Origin: Cranoglanis bouderius
Taxonomy: Eukaryota > Chordata > Actinopteri > Siluriformes > Cranoglanididae
Assembly (NCBI GenBank): GCA_023630585.1
Contig: CM042544.1
Location: 19,257,256-19,321,255 of the forward strand
DNA length: 64,000 nucleotides
Direction of reading: 5' to 3'
A model generated the notes under the pieces. It searched no databases. It saw nothing but the letters and a program-made list of their open reading frames with translations, and was not told the origin of the DNA. A program made the position numbers and the translations under genes. Positions within the stretch are counted from its first letter, which is position 1, and each line of letters opens with the position of its first letter. Shown here one piece after another: positions 34,001-51,800 of the stretch.

Positions 34001-36449
34001 GGGAATAGGATTAAAACATGGTGTGGACAGAGAGTATGTTGTATATGGATTTAAAAGGGAACATAAACATAGACTGAAAAAATGTAAATTGATATTTATG
34101 GTTTTATTAATATATTAATGCTTTTTGGTATGTTTTCTTAAATCTCTCAAGGTGTGTCCTGCTTTTTCGGCCTCCACACATGAGGAGCGTGTTTGAGGAT
34201 AGTGTGCTGAAGTTTGCCGATTCTGTCTCAACCTCTACGCTAAGCACATTCCTCAGAGACAATATGTCTGTTCCTCATTCTGTTCTTGTGCCAGTCCAAT
34301 TTATTGCATTTTGCTTTGTTGTTCTTTTTCAGTTGCACAGAGTATCGAATATTGAGAGAACGTTTGAGTAATCAAAACAACACTGTAATGTTCTTTATTT
34401 AAGTAGAATGTTAAGACTGTCACTTATATCTGTGTGTGATGGACTCATCCACGTCAATTTCCCACTCTCAACTTCTTCAGTGTTTCTGATTATTTGTTCT
34501 CTTTTCTCTCCTTCAGTTTTGGCCTTTGTCCTCATCTGACCTCTGAGAACAGAGACAGTCTGAGATCCAGAGATCTGCTTACAGCCTATTACGATGTGGA
34601 TTATGTGCGGAACCCAAAGGGTACAAATTACTGGCGAAACAGGTGAAGTGTGCCGGTTTGTGCTACTGTGTGCATTTAAAGCTCTGTAAGATTTATGCTG
34701 TTACTTATAAAACCTAAATTATTGTTTTATTTTTTTGGTTTACTATTAATAAATTTAACTTCGTTCTTCCTTTCAGGGTGATGAAGGTGGCGACTCAGTT
34801 CCCGTCTCGTGGACTGAGTTTTGCTGTGGCTGACCGGGAAGAGTTTCAGGAGAAGCTGAAGGAGGAGTTTGGACTGCAGTTGACTGATGGAGGAGAGATG
34901 CCCCTTATTACTATCCGGACCAGAGCGGGACACAAATACATCATGCAGGAGGAGTTCACGTAAGTTGCCTTAATAGTATGTTAATTACCATTACAGAACC
35001 TGATCAAAAGATAAGTATAGTTATTCCTTTTCTCTTGACAATTGTAATAGGAAAGCACTTTTCATGTTTTGCAGTTTCAGTTCTGGGGACCCCATATTTT
35101 GCACTGCTTTAACAATGGATGTCTCAATCAGCAAACTATCAAGCTCATTTTGAGCTGATACAGTTGTTCCCCAGGACTGGAGTTAAGAGCTATTAGTGAA
35201 AAACGAGTATGCTATTTTGCGCTCGTCAGCCACCAGGAGACATTGTTGAGCTAGTGAGATGCCATTGCATATACAGTGCTCATGTTTGTGACTTATATTT
35301 CTGCTTACTACTACTCTTTTGTCATAGGAGAGATGGTAAATCTTTGGAGAGGTTCCTGGAGGATTATTTTGCCAATCGCTTAAAGAGATACGTTAAATCT
35401 GAGCCTGTGCCAGAAACAAATGATGGTCCTGTCAAGGTGTGTACACTGAGCTCTTGCGCATTTTATTATTAATGTTCCATTGCTCGTGATTTAATTCAAA
35501 ATGTTTTGGTTTGGTCGAGTCATTAGGATTTCCTTAAACACAGGTTGTGGTGGCTGACACTTTTGACGAGATTGTGAACAATCCAGAGAAAGATGTACTG
35601 GTAGAGTTTTTTGCGCCATGGTGCGGCCATTGTAAAAATCTGGAGCCTACATATACTGAGCTTGGAGAAAAGGTATGGGGAATTCCGAGACTGGCACTGT
35701 ATGTCATATGCTCACTGATCTGTGTATAATATACTTTATCATCAAATTTTCCAGTTGTCTGGTGATTCTCACATTGTCATTGCTAAGATGGATGCCACTG
35801 CCAATGATATTCCTCCAAATTATGATGTACAAGGGTAAAGCTGAAATCTTTGTGCTTGAACTTTAAGAACAAGTTCTTAAACTTTACGTAATCTCTCACT
35901 TGTGTTGTTACATTATACTGAATTTGGATATCACTTTTGTGCTTTAGCTTCCCAACAATTTACTTTGCTCCTGCTGGACAAAAAGACCAACCAAGGCATT
36001 ATGAGGTACATATTATAAAGTGTTAAACATCTGAAAGAGCAGTCAACATACAGTTAAAAATCCACACAATTTGTTCCACTATTAAGCTGGAGAAGCAGTT
36101 TATTGTGATTTCAGTCTTTTAGGAATGTGTATATAACTTGTATAACTAGGAGTTCCTATTTAAGATTTTATATTTTATGAATATTTTCTTTTGCAAACAT
36201 TTAAATATCTTGCTTCATAAACATCATTACTTAATTTACAATTCATTGATCCATCTGTGGAGATTTCTATAATGTGCTAATTAAGGGTCTGTATAATGAA
36301 GAGATAATCATCACAACGTAAGTTGAATTTGTATTTTTTGTCAATATTTCTTCCTTTAGGGTGGACGTGAGGTCAATGACTTCATCAGCTACCTGAAGAA
36401 AGAAGCTACAAATCCACTGGTCTTTGGCAATCTAAGGGATGACCTTTGA
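30203..36449 (+). CDS. PDIA3/ERp57-like protein disulfide isomerase, 13 exons, 493 aa
   Basis: ER thiol-disulfide oxidoreductase that forms and reshuffles disulfides in secretory glycoproteins; ERp57 works with calnexin and calreticulin. Exons: 30203-30360, 32676-32754, 33127-33244, 33351-33458, 33904-34033, 34152-34265, 34517-34642, 34777-34959, 35328-35436, 35544-35672, 35755-35834, 35948-36005, 36360-36449; all frames join (1482 nt). Order: hydrophobic signal peptide (1-23), thioredoxin domain a with WCGHC (53-57), non-catalytic b and b' domains, domain a' with WCGHC (401-405). ERp57 family blocks include VDGYPTLKIFRNG, DGPRTADGI, YYDVDY, YWRNRV and SEPVPETNDGPVKVVV. Human PDIA3 is 505 aa. 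The C-terminus is odd: it lacks the Lys-rich stretch and QEDL of PDIA3, ending instead in LRDDL, so retention may rely on a weak KDEL-type signal. It could be the fish paralogue named pdia8 rather than pdia3. The first CGHC is split from its Trp codon by intron 1. Confidence 0.93.
30722..31439. repeat. Long inverted repeat (two about 108-bp arms, about 500-bp loop) in PDIA3-like intron 1
   Basis: The left arm (30722-about 30829) and right arm (about 31332-31439) are near-perfect reverse complements, with at most a few mismatches seen. The arms contain a segment (CAGGGGTTCTCAGACTTTTT then GTACCTAGGGACCCC) resembling hAT-type terminal repeats, but the pairing extends about 40 bp beyond it to TGGTTAACTTC. 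The loop includes a 32-bp T-run (31038-31069). Confidence 0.8.
31137..32388. mobile_element. Possible DNA transposon-like unit with CCGGATTAA ends
   Basis: A left terminus (CAGGCCCGGATTAACACG at about 31138) and a right terminus (GGTTAATCCGGCCTTGA at about 32370) are inverted copies of about 15 bp. Each is followed inward by a related GTGCCCTAGGG/GCCCCAGGGCAC motif. The interior has no coding capacity and includes a Tc1 end fragment at 32097-32238. It overlaps the right arm of the inverted repeat to its left, so the order of events is unclear. Confidence 0.4.
32097..32238. mobile_element. Solitary end fragment of a Tc1-like element
   Basis: The sequence from AATCATCAAGATTAAAATGA through GGCTTGAAATATTTCGC to TCTAATTTTTTTTTAGAT is closely similar to 56359-56482, the right end of the Tc1-like element at 55406-56488. 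Only this end is present. Confidence 0.75.
32465..32639 (+). mobile_element. tRNA-derived SINE
   Basis: The 5' part has an A-box-like GTGGCTCAGTGG and a B-box-like GGTTGTGAGTGCAAATCCC in tRNA spacing. The 3' part contains GTAAGTCGCTCTGGATAAGT GTGTCTGCCAAA, the conserved tail of many fish SINEs. It is in PDIA3-like intron 1, ending 36 bp before exon 2, so it supplies sequence near that acceptor. Confidence 0.85.
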
Positions 36450-36933
36450 ATTTGACCCGACAATGAGAAAAGTCCAGCAGATGATATCTGTTGACATTGT
36501 GGACAAAAAGACACAGTGTTATTTTGCCCCCAATGTAGCACTTTTTTTTTTTCTTTCTTTTTTTTTTTTTTTTTAAATCAGGCAATATTGATACCTGTCC
36601 AAATTACCAAATGGGTTACATGAAGCAGCTCCACTACTGCACACATGGATTGCACAAATAATAGGTTGCACCTGTATTTTTGCAGTTTTTGATAGAAAGT
36701 TTTGTTTTTTTGCTGGAGGCCACAATTTTCATTGTATTGAGCGTATTCAAGGAAATTACTATAACACATATAATTTGTAAAGGGTTTATTTCTCAAGGAC
36801 AAAAAAATATCTAATCTGAGATGTTTACATATTATGGTATTTGTGATCAGAACTATGGAAAATATTGTTACAGATTTTATTTACAGAGTTTGACTAAATC
36901 AACTTCATTTTTATTTGTTCATTTTTATTTATA
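36450..36933 (+). other. Presumed 3' UTR of the PDIA3-like gene
   Basis: Starts right after the TGA at 36447-36449. Contains a T-rich run (36541-36574). No canonical AATAAA was found before the Tc1 copy at 36934, so the true 3' end may use a variant signal or lie in the transposon. Confidence 0.4.
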
Positions 36934-38441
36934 CAGGTGCATCTCAATAAATTAGAATGTCGTGGAAAAGTTCATTTATTTCAGTAATTCAACTCAAATT
37001 GTGAAACTCGTGTATTAAATAAATTCAATGCCACAGACTGAAGTAGTTTAAGTCTTTGTTTTTTTTAATTGTGATGATTTTGGCTCACATTTAACAAAAA
37101 CCCACCAATTCACTATCTCAACAAATTAGAATATGGTGACATGCCAATCAGCTAATCACCTCAAAACACCTGCACAGGTTTCCTGAGCCTTCAAAATGGT
37201 CTCTCAGTTTGGTTCACTAGGTAAGCCACAAACATTCATTGCCAAAGAAGCTGGCTGTTCACAGAGTGCTGTATCCAAGCATGTTAACAGAAAGTTGAGT
37301 GGAAGGAAAAAGTGTGGAAGAAAAGATGCACAACCAACCGAGAGAACCGCAGCCTTATGAGGATTGTCAGGCAAAATTGATTCAAGAAGTTGAGTGAACT
37401 TCACAAGGAATGGACTGAGGCTGGGGTCAGGGCATCAAGAGCCACCGCACACAGACGAGCCAAGGAATTTGGCTACAGTTGTCATATTCCTCTTGTTAAG
37501 CCACTCCTGAACCACAGACAACGTCAGAGGCGTCTTACCTGGGCTAAGGAGAAGAAGAACTGGACTGTTGCCCAGTGGTCCAAAGTCCTCTTTTCAGATG
37601 AGAGCAAGTTTTGTATTTCATTTGGAAACCAAGGTCCTAGAGTGTGGAGGAAGGGTGGAGAAGCTCATAGCCCAAGTTGCTTGAAGTTCAGTGTTCAGTT
37701 TCCACAGTCTGTGATGATTTGGGGTGCAATGTCATCTGCTGGTGTTGGTCCATTGTGTTTTTTGAAAACCAAAGTCACTGCATCCGTTTACCAAGAAATT
37801 TTGGAGCACTTCATGCTTCCTTCTGCTGACCAGCTTTTTGAAGATGCTGATTTCATTTTCCAGCAGGATTTAGCACCTGCCCACACTGCCAAAAGCACCA
37901 AAAGTTGGTTAAATGACCATGGTGTTGGTGTGCTTGACTGGCCAGCAAACTCACCAGACCTGAACCCCATAGAGAATCTATGGGGTATTGTCAAGAGGAA
38001 AATGAGAAACAAGAGACTAAAAAATGCAGATGAGCTGAAGGCCACTGTCAAAGAAACCTGGGCTTCCATACCACCTCAGCAGTGCCACAAACTGATCACC
38101 TCCATGCCACGCCGAATTGAGGCAGTAATTAAAGCAAAAGGAGCCCCTACCAAGTATTGAGTACATGTACAGTAAATGAACATACTTTCCAGAAGGCCAA
38201 CAATTCACTAAAAATGTTTTTTTTATTGGTCTTATGAAGTATTCTAATTTGTTGAGAGAGTGAATTGGTGGGTTTTTGTTAAATGTGAGCCAAAATCATC
38301 ACAATTAAAAGAACCAAAGACTTAAACTACTTCAGTCTGTGTGCACTGAATTTATTTAATACACGAGTTTCACAATTTTGAGTTGAATTACTGAAATAAA
38401 TGAACTTTTCCACGACATTCTAATTTATTGAGATGCACCTG
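36934..38441 (+). mobile_element. Tc1-like transposon, 1508 bp, copy B
   Basis: Same family and length as 28349-29856, opposite orientation, with TA on both sides (36932-36933, 38442-38443). Long paired subterminal regions and transposase on the plus strand. It follows the PDIA3-like gene by less than 0.5 kb. Confidence 0.95.
37197..38160 (+). pseudogene. Tc1 transposase of copy B, two N-terminal lesions
   Basis: The start region (MVSQFGSLGKPQ) is open, but relative to copy A a one-base loss near 37325 shifts the frame, and a TGA at about 37378 replaces an Arg codon. From 37390 the frame is open for 256 codons to the natural end (KAKGAPTKY). It includes VLFSDESKFCISFGNQG, FQQDLAPAHTAKST and SPDLNPIENLWG, so the catalytic half is complete. 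It is the best-preserved transposase in the window, but its DNA-binding half is broken. Confidence 0.9.
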
Positions 38442-38926
38442 TATATAAAATTTTTCTTCAAATTGTGTCTAGTTTAAGACTAAGGAATATGGAGAAAACC
38501 AGCATATTGTGATTACTTTGCCACACATTGCCACTGTGGTATGCCCTGAATTATATTAATGGAGTTTGGCGAATATGTGTTACAGGTGAATACTGTAACA
38601 CAACAAAAGAAGAATTCATTTTCTTCTTCTTCTTTTTTTTTTTTTAGTCTTTTGCATTTATCAAAATGCCAATGTTTTATTTGGATGTGGTTTGTAAGAC
38701 TGCTCATATTCATGGTGTGGCCTTCCATGATATCTGTAATGCAAAGGTCATTGTCAAAGTTAATGAACAAATATACTGTTTATTGTTTAACCCTTCTCTA
38801 GATGAACAATTATGCCAACAGTTAAATGTCCTTTACTCATTTACTCTGAGCACTTGACTAATGTGTTTATCCTAATAATATGCTTGGTAGTTTACATCCA
38901 AAAACATCAGTTAAGATAATTATATA
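38442..38926. other. Intergenic, no feature seen
   Basis: Half-kilobase AT-rich spacer between a Tc1 copy and a SINE, with a T-rich run at 38618-38645. Short frames exist on both strands without similarity I recognise. Confidence 0.45.
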
Positions 38927-40020
38927 GGGGGCACAGTGGCTTAGTGGTCATCATGTTTGCCTCGCACCTCCGGGGTTGGGGGCTTGAATCCTGCCTCCGC
39001 CCGGTGTGCACGGCAGAGATGCGCGGATCAGCTCCAACGTCACCCGAATCCGCGGCCAAAAACAAATCATCCACCCCCACCCATAATCTTCTCTGATCGT
39101 CAAATTACAATTATTCTTATGTGTTAAGCGTGATGATATGGTAAATGGATGATCACCCTCTTCAACAGCGGACTCGGCGACGCCAGAGCTGATGCGCCTC
39201 TCTAATGGTAACATAATACACGGGTGAATGCTGCTTTTAACTGAACATTTCTTTAAGACAAAAGTTCTTTGACAAAATTACATTTCCTTAATTGCATAAA
39301 CACAGGATTTACTCCCTTGAAACTTTAACTGGAATGTCACTGTTTCTGTCACTGCGACTTCCCGAACACACACACACACACACACACAATATGAAATATG
39401 TTCAGTCCAATTAACATATTAACATTCAACCACTTCGCTAAAACGCTCCCACACGGTACTTTTCTTTCCTTCATTCTGTTTTGTTTTTAATTATCCTTAA
39501 AAAAAATAAAAATAAAAAAAAATATCTCGGACCTGTTTTAGCTCCATTTCTACTTAAAAAAGCGACCCGGCGCAGCTCGCGCAGCGTATCTTAATGAGTG
39601 CAAATTAGTGCCTGGCGGAAAAATTACGTTTCAAACATGCTCATATATGAGAGAATGTAGTTAATATTTACATCATTAATGATTTATCATATCCACCCGC
39701 AATTAATCAGAATGTTATTTTTTATTACTTGACCCGCCCGTTCCGCGGATATAACCGGGTGCACGGAGTTTGCGCGTTCTCCCCGTGCTTCAGAGGTTTC
39801 CCCCAGGTACTCTTGTTTCCTCCTCCAGTCCAAAGACATGCGCTGTAGGCTGAATGGCGAACTGGTGTTTCCAAATTGTCCTTAGTGTGTGAATGTGTGT
39901 ACGATTGTGCCCTGGTTGGCACCCCATCCAGAGTGTCCCCCGCCTCGTTCCCCCGAGTCCCCTGGTACAGGCTCCAAGCTCTCCGCAACCCTGTGTAGGG
40001 TAAGCGATACAGCGAATGGA
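38927..40020 (+). mobile_element. tRNA-derived SINE, split by a 745-bp insertion
   Basis: The head, 38927-39013 (GGGGGCACAGTGGCTTAGTG, B-box-like GGGGGCTTGAATCCTGCC), and the body, about 39759-40020 (GTGCACGGAGTTTGCGCGTT CTCCCCGTGC, CCAGTCCAAAGACATGCG, CAGGCTCCAAGCTC), are two halves of a fish SINE that normally reads through without interruption. The halves meet at a shared GTGCACGG. Confidence 0.8.
39014..39758. mobile_element. Insertion within the SINE, hAT-like candidate
   Basis: The segment is flanked by the direct repeat GTGCACGG (39006-39013 and 39759-39766), the 8-bp size typical of hAT elements. It begins CAGAGATGCGCGGAT, and its right part carries CCGCCCGTTCCGCGGATATA, complementary in style to ATCCGCGG in the left part. 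Clean terminal inverted repeats were not seen, so the right end may be eroded. No coding capacity; a short (CA)n lies at about 39368-39388. Confidence 0.55.
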
Positions 40021-40577
40021 CGTGCGTATATAATATCAATATTTAACATTATATTAAAAAATGTCTAACTTATGTAGCAATACCTTGTAACAGACTGATA
40101 AAGATGAGTAAAACTACAAGGCATTTACAGTTTATTGATTGAATCTGGGAGAAATCTGTTTTGATGCACCACATTGATCAGAAAAACATACCTCGGATCT
40201 TTTGCATGAGGAAATTAAAGCACTTAAAGTGAAACTGCTCGGACTGGGCAATACCTCTTCACACACTACTGCATGCGGCCTCGCTCGCTAAGTCTTCAGA
40301 TTTATTTATTTATTTGTTTGTTTTTTTTAAGGATGTGGCTCCCCTCGTTCATACAGTGTGCTTTTTATTATAATAGTTGTAAACTTTTACCTTATTAATA
40401 ATAATAATTATTATTATTATTTAAAAACTCCATCATTCATTTCTTTATATGGACCGTTAGTCGCTGCAAGTTCACTAGAAGGAAATTTCTAGCACGTTCA
40501 GTTGAAGTCCGCCCCAACACGGTCATCCTCAGGCTTTGATCCGCTCTGTCCCGCCTATAACGACGAAATGGTCGCTG

Positions 40578-40723
40578 TGATTGGCAAAGAATAATGTCTA
40601 TCATGATTTCTTGATCGTTCATTGGTGGACAGCTTCAGTGAGTCTCCGGTCACGCCTTTGTCTTCCTTTCTTCTCCACACTGCGTGCTTAACTCTGTGCC
40701 GGCTAACGAACCACGCCGCAAAC
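40578..40723 (+). promoter_or_regulatory. Presumed CCT3 promoter and 5' UTR
   Basis: Two reversed CCAAT boxes (ATTGG at 40580-40584 and 40621-40625) stand 100-145 bp before the start codon. Surrounding sequence is CpG-containing (TCCCGCCTATAACGACG just upstream). No TATA box was seen at a suitable distance, as expected for a housekeeping gene. Confidence 0.5.
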
Positions 40724-47054
<6,331 letters not shown>

Positions 47055-47958
47055 GAGGAAATGAAGAAAGCAAGGGTGTCAGGAGATCAACAAGATGGAT
47101 GTCTAAAATAGTTAACAGTGATTTTCTGATAGACTTGACCTCTTAAACACATTCTCTGGCTTTTATTCTACCATTAGGTCTTGCTTATGTAAAGATTTAC
47201 TTGCCTCTTTGCTTTCAATCCCTGTGTGAGGAATAATTAAACAGACCTTTAGATATGTGTTTACATTTGTTGACGTGTATATGCACTCTGATGCTGCACT
47301 CCATAGTTATCTGCTGGGGTTGTTACTTTTGATTTGCTGCGAGTGATGAAACCATTTTTTCCATCAGCCTTTTTCTTCTAAATTTCACGCTCACTACCTC
47401 CCACCACTGTGATTAAAAAGTCCTTTTGAAATGTTTGCACCTGCTGTCCAGAATTGTACAGTTCAAATCAAGTATCTTAACTCTTAAGTATCCAGGAACC
47501 ATACTTGTACATGTTTGCTACAAAAATTCATTCTTATAATATTTGATATAACCACCACAGAAAGTCTAAATCTTGTTCTTGAACAAGATGGTGTTTACAC
47601 CAATGCATGTTACAAAATGCAGTGGTTCTGGAATCAGCAGAACAGGTGCAGGGTTTGAATTTTAAAAATCTAACCACAACCCAGATAGCACGCATGATCA
47701 GCCAACCCTGATCTAAACCCATCAGCAGAAACCAGTCTTCGTAATCTTTGATTGATTTTACTCTCCAGACATTCACTATGTGATAGCTTCAGCTTACGTT
47801 CCCTTTGCACAACTCTCCTTCTATGATTAATTAACATAAATTACTTTTTGGTGCATCATTTGGCCAGGAAGTACACAACTGACTATTTAGCAGCTTCTGC
47901 TGAATATTCTAGCTTCTCTAGTGGTTGTGTATTTTTTTTTTTATATTGTGCGTTGATG
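47055..47958 (+). other. CCT3 3' UTR and downstream spacer
   Basis: An ATTAAA variant polyadenylation signal lies near 47236, about 180 bp after the stop, so the CCT3 message probably ends soon after. The rest up to 47958 shows no gene or repeat. Confidence 0.45.
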
Positions 47959-48800
47959 TACACTCACCAAACACTTTATGAGGAACACTATACTAATACT
48001 AGGTTGGGCCTCCCTTTGCTCTCAAAACAGTCTCAATTCTTTGTGGCATGGATTCCACAAGATAGTGCTAGTTGGAAACATTCCTTTGAGATTCTTTTCC
48101 ATGTTGACACGATTGCATCACACAATTTCTGCAGATTCTTCAGGTGTACTTTCATGCTGCAAATCTCCTGTTCTACCACATCCTAAAGGTGTTCTATTGG
48201 ATTCAGATCCGGTGACTGGGAAGGCCACTGAAGAACACTGAACTCACTGTCGTGTTCATGAAACCAGTTTGAGACGACTTTGTGACATGGTGCGTTATCA
48301 TGCTGGAAGTAGCCATTAGAAGATGGTAAATTGTGGCCAGGAAGGGATGCAGATGGTCAGCAACAATATTCAAACAGGCTGTGGCATTCAAACCATGGTT
48401 GATTGGTATTAACGGGCCCAAAGTGTACCAAGGAAACATTCCTCACACTGTTACACCACCTCCACCAGCCTGGACTGTTGACACAAGGCAGGTTGGGTCC
48501 ATGGATTCATGCTGTTGGCACCAAATTCAGACCCTACTGTCTGTGTGCCTCAGCAGAAATTGAGATTCATCAGACCAGGCTACGTTTTTTTTTCCAGTCT
48601 TCACCATTCCAGTTTTGGTGAGTCTGTGCCCACTGCAGTCTCAGCTTTCTATTCTTGGCTGACAGAAGTGGAACCCGACGTGGTCTTCTGCTGTTGTAGC
48701 CCATCCACCTCAAGTTTCGACGTGCATTCCGAGACGCTTTTCTGCTCACGCAAGAGTGGTTATCTGAGTTACTGTAGCCTTTCTGTCAGCTCGAACCAGT
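47959..48800 (-). mobile_element. Truncated Tc1-like element, relative of 26305-27447
   Basis: Starts TACACTCACCAAACACTTTA TGAGGAACAC after the CCT3 gene and follows the same order of sequence as 26305-27060, including GGTGTTCTATTGGATTCAGA TCCGGTGACTGGG. Similarity stops at about 48800, inside GTCAGCTCGAAC, so the far terminus is missing. No open transposase frame. Confidence 0.85.
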
Positions 48801-51800
48801 GATCAATGGTGATCATTAACACACTGGAAGAATCTCCCAGATGCAGCGGTAGTCATGTCATCGTTACATTGCCATGAGAAGAGGCAAGAAGGATGGCTGG
48901 CCATTAAACTACTGAAAAATATAAGCTTCCAGATTGTGTGGTCTCAGATCCTGAATCACTCATTTTATCCGAGTAACATCTGCCAGAGTTGTGAGACTCA
49001 ATCCAAACGTTTATTTAACCAAGGAAAATAACATAGTTCCAAATATTAATGTATTATTTACATTTTATTGGTTTTTGTGTTAGCAGACATAGTATGCAAT
49101 ATACACAATCTCAGCTTTGGTATAAAGTATTGGATAAAAGTTTATTGGAGTGAGAATGCAGAGACTTTATGTGGTGTTAATGTAACACTGCATCAAAAAT
49201 CCTGCATACCTCAAATATCAACTTTTTAATAGCAGACTATAAAATATGAAATATGAGTACTATATAAGAGGTGAAATTGTGATAATACTTAGTACAAAAC
49301 TATTTAAATATTAATGTCATTTGAGAACCCTGTATTTGGCATTGGTTCATATCAGGTTTGTCTAGTTTATATGGTTTTAGTGCAAAAGCAAATAGTTAAG
49401 GGGGCGTAACTATTTTGTGCTCTGACATATTTAGGTCCGACATATTTAACTCGGTTTAGAGGCTCAAGGCCATGCTGGTAACACAATCATAGTTGCAATA
49501 TTCTTTGCTGAAATTGCAATGTGTTGGAAACAGTGACAGTAGCATCATGAAAACATGAGAAATCATTTGTGAAAATGCACAGAAGCATAGGCCAAGCTAA
49601 ACATATTATTTCCAGTTTATTAAAGTCAGTGCACAGTATATAAGCTCAAAAAGGAAATACACAATAAAACGTAAACTCTATAGACTTTAGAGTATAGAGA
49701 TTATTATACATGCAATCATATGTTCTTTGTCTGGATTTTATACCGAACTTTAATACAGAATTACACTGGGAACAAATGAATCATGTAAATTATAATGCAT
49801 TGCATTCTCTTGTTTGGTATATTGTTCAGCAGAGATAATAACAAATATAAATATTCAATGGAAGGTTTCTAGAAAACAAAGACGGAGCAGGTGCAGTTGT
49901 ATTTACTTTTGTTCTGGACTGACAGGACTGTTTCCTTCAGAAAAACTAGTGGAGTTTTCCAATATAATAGATAATAGTGTTGCTACATTAATAATATTAA
50001 ATTCCATTGAATAATAATGTTGCTACATTATATATATATATATAAACTATTGCTTCTGAAACCACACAGCGACAGTGGGATGGTTCACTCCTCTGCAACA
50101 TGAACACTGAAGCTTGACTTCTGCACACTTTCTGCAGGGTTTTATTTAGAGTTTCAATGTCAGACACCACCAAACACAGAGGTCCATTCCATGGACTCAA
50201 AGCCAGCTGGCTATACTAACTGCAGAAGTGCAGTCACTACTAGAAAATAAACAAGCCATATAAATAGTAGAGGGACCAGAAAGGCTGACGAGCTATTTTG
50301 AGATATTTCTGCTGATTCCAAATAAAAGAGGTTGAATTCACCCCATTTTAGAGAGAGATTTAAACGTCTTCATAAAATTATTGCCATTACACAGGTTACA
50401 CATCTACACACCAGAAGCGATGCAAGCTGTGAACATGCACTGTTTGGTAGTATCCACATATATGAAGGAAGCATATTTCTGCAGTGCTGTGGAGCACAGA
50501 CAATTGCTCCAATTTCACATAAGTGGAGTGACATCAATTCAGGTGAGAGTTGCCCCAGAGCCCCTGTAACACTGGGCTCCATGTGTGGACAGTCCCAGCA
50601 GCAAGTTACAAGCCAGACAGAGCTCTTGATCTCACATGTGGAAGCTCTAGGATTGAAAGACAAGTACAAGAAGAGCCATGACACATGTGCAGACTGTGTA
50701 GCTCATAGGCATGAATCTTATGGGCTATGCAAGCTTTTCTGATAGGGTGAAGAAAATTGCCAGTTATCACACAATCACACACTGCCCATAAATAGACTTT
50801 CTACATCTGGCAGCAGCAACCACATTGGTACAAGTGGGAATGCTGCACCTCACCTGTGTGATTCTGTCTGATATTTGTACCATTTATCAATCCTGGCTAT
50901 TATTGTCTGGCAGGGTGCACGATTTGAATGTATTATAAACCCTTGGGATGACTTTGATACACGGCCTCCACTACATCTTAAAGAAACCGCCCTGGCAGTC
51001 AGTAATGGCAGGAAGTAGAACAGAAGTTTCCACATGTAACCATAGTTCTACAAGTGGTTGGTGAGAATGGCCAGAGAATGAGTGTTATGGAGCAGGGGGA
51101 CCCTTTATAAGCTATATCGTATTCTATAAAACAAGCAAATGGAAAACGTCACTAATTCTGAAGGAACCTGTGTTGGCAGTCCTCTACTCAAATCATATGC
51201 AACCATTGTTGTGTATGTAGTCTTCTGTTATCAGTGTTTTAGGATATTGACATTATTTCAGAGGAAATAAAAAGAAATTTATCATTTATCAGGGTTAATA
51301 CAAAAGTATGCAAAAATAACATTCAAACTTCTTAAGATGTTTTAACACATTTGTTCTGTCCTTGTCTGCCAGCCTGAAATTCACACACATTTAGATCATT
51401 CATACCCAGCTTCCCAATCTAACGCTCATGAGAAAATCTGTATTGAAATAAGTACCAAGGAAGTACCCCCCCCCCCCCCCCCTCCATTTTAATGAAGAAT
51501 GAATGGACCCATTTCAGGTACTGTATATTGCACACAAATACAAATTACACAAATGTGCTACAAGGTTATTTCAACATATTTTTCAACTCCATTCAGCATG
51601 TTCTTTTGGCATTATAATGAAACTATTAAGTCTATGAAAAAAATCTTTCCACATCTGCTTGTGCTGCATTCATAGGCCATTTATTTTCAGCAACTTGCTG
51701 TCACTAAAGCATTTAAATCTTGCTTGTTTATGCTCTGGAATTATACTCATTAGCACTATTATTCACATGATTGTAACAACATAGACTGATCCATCATTGT

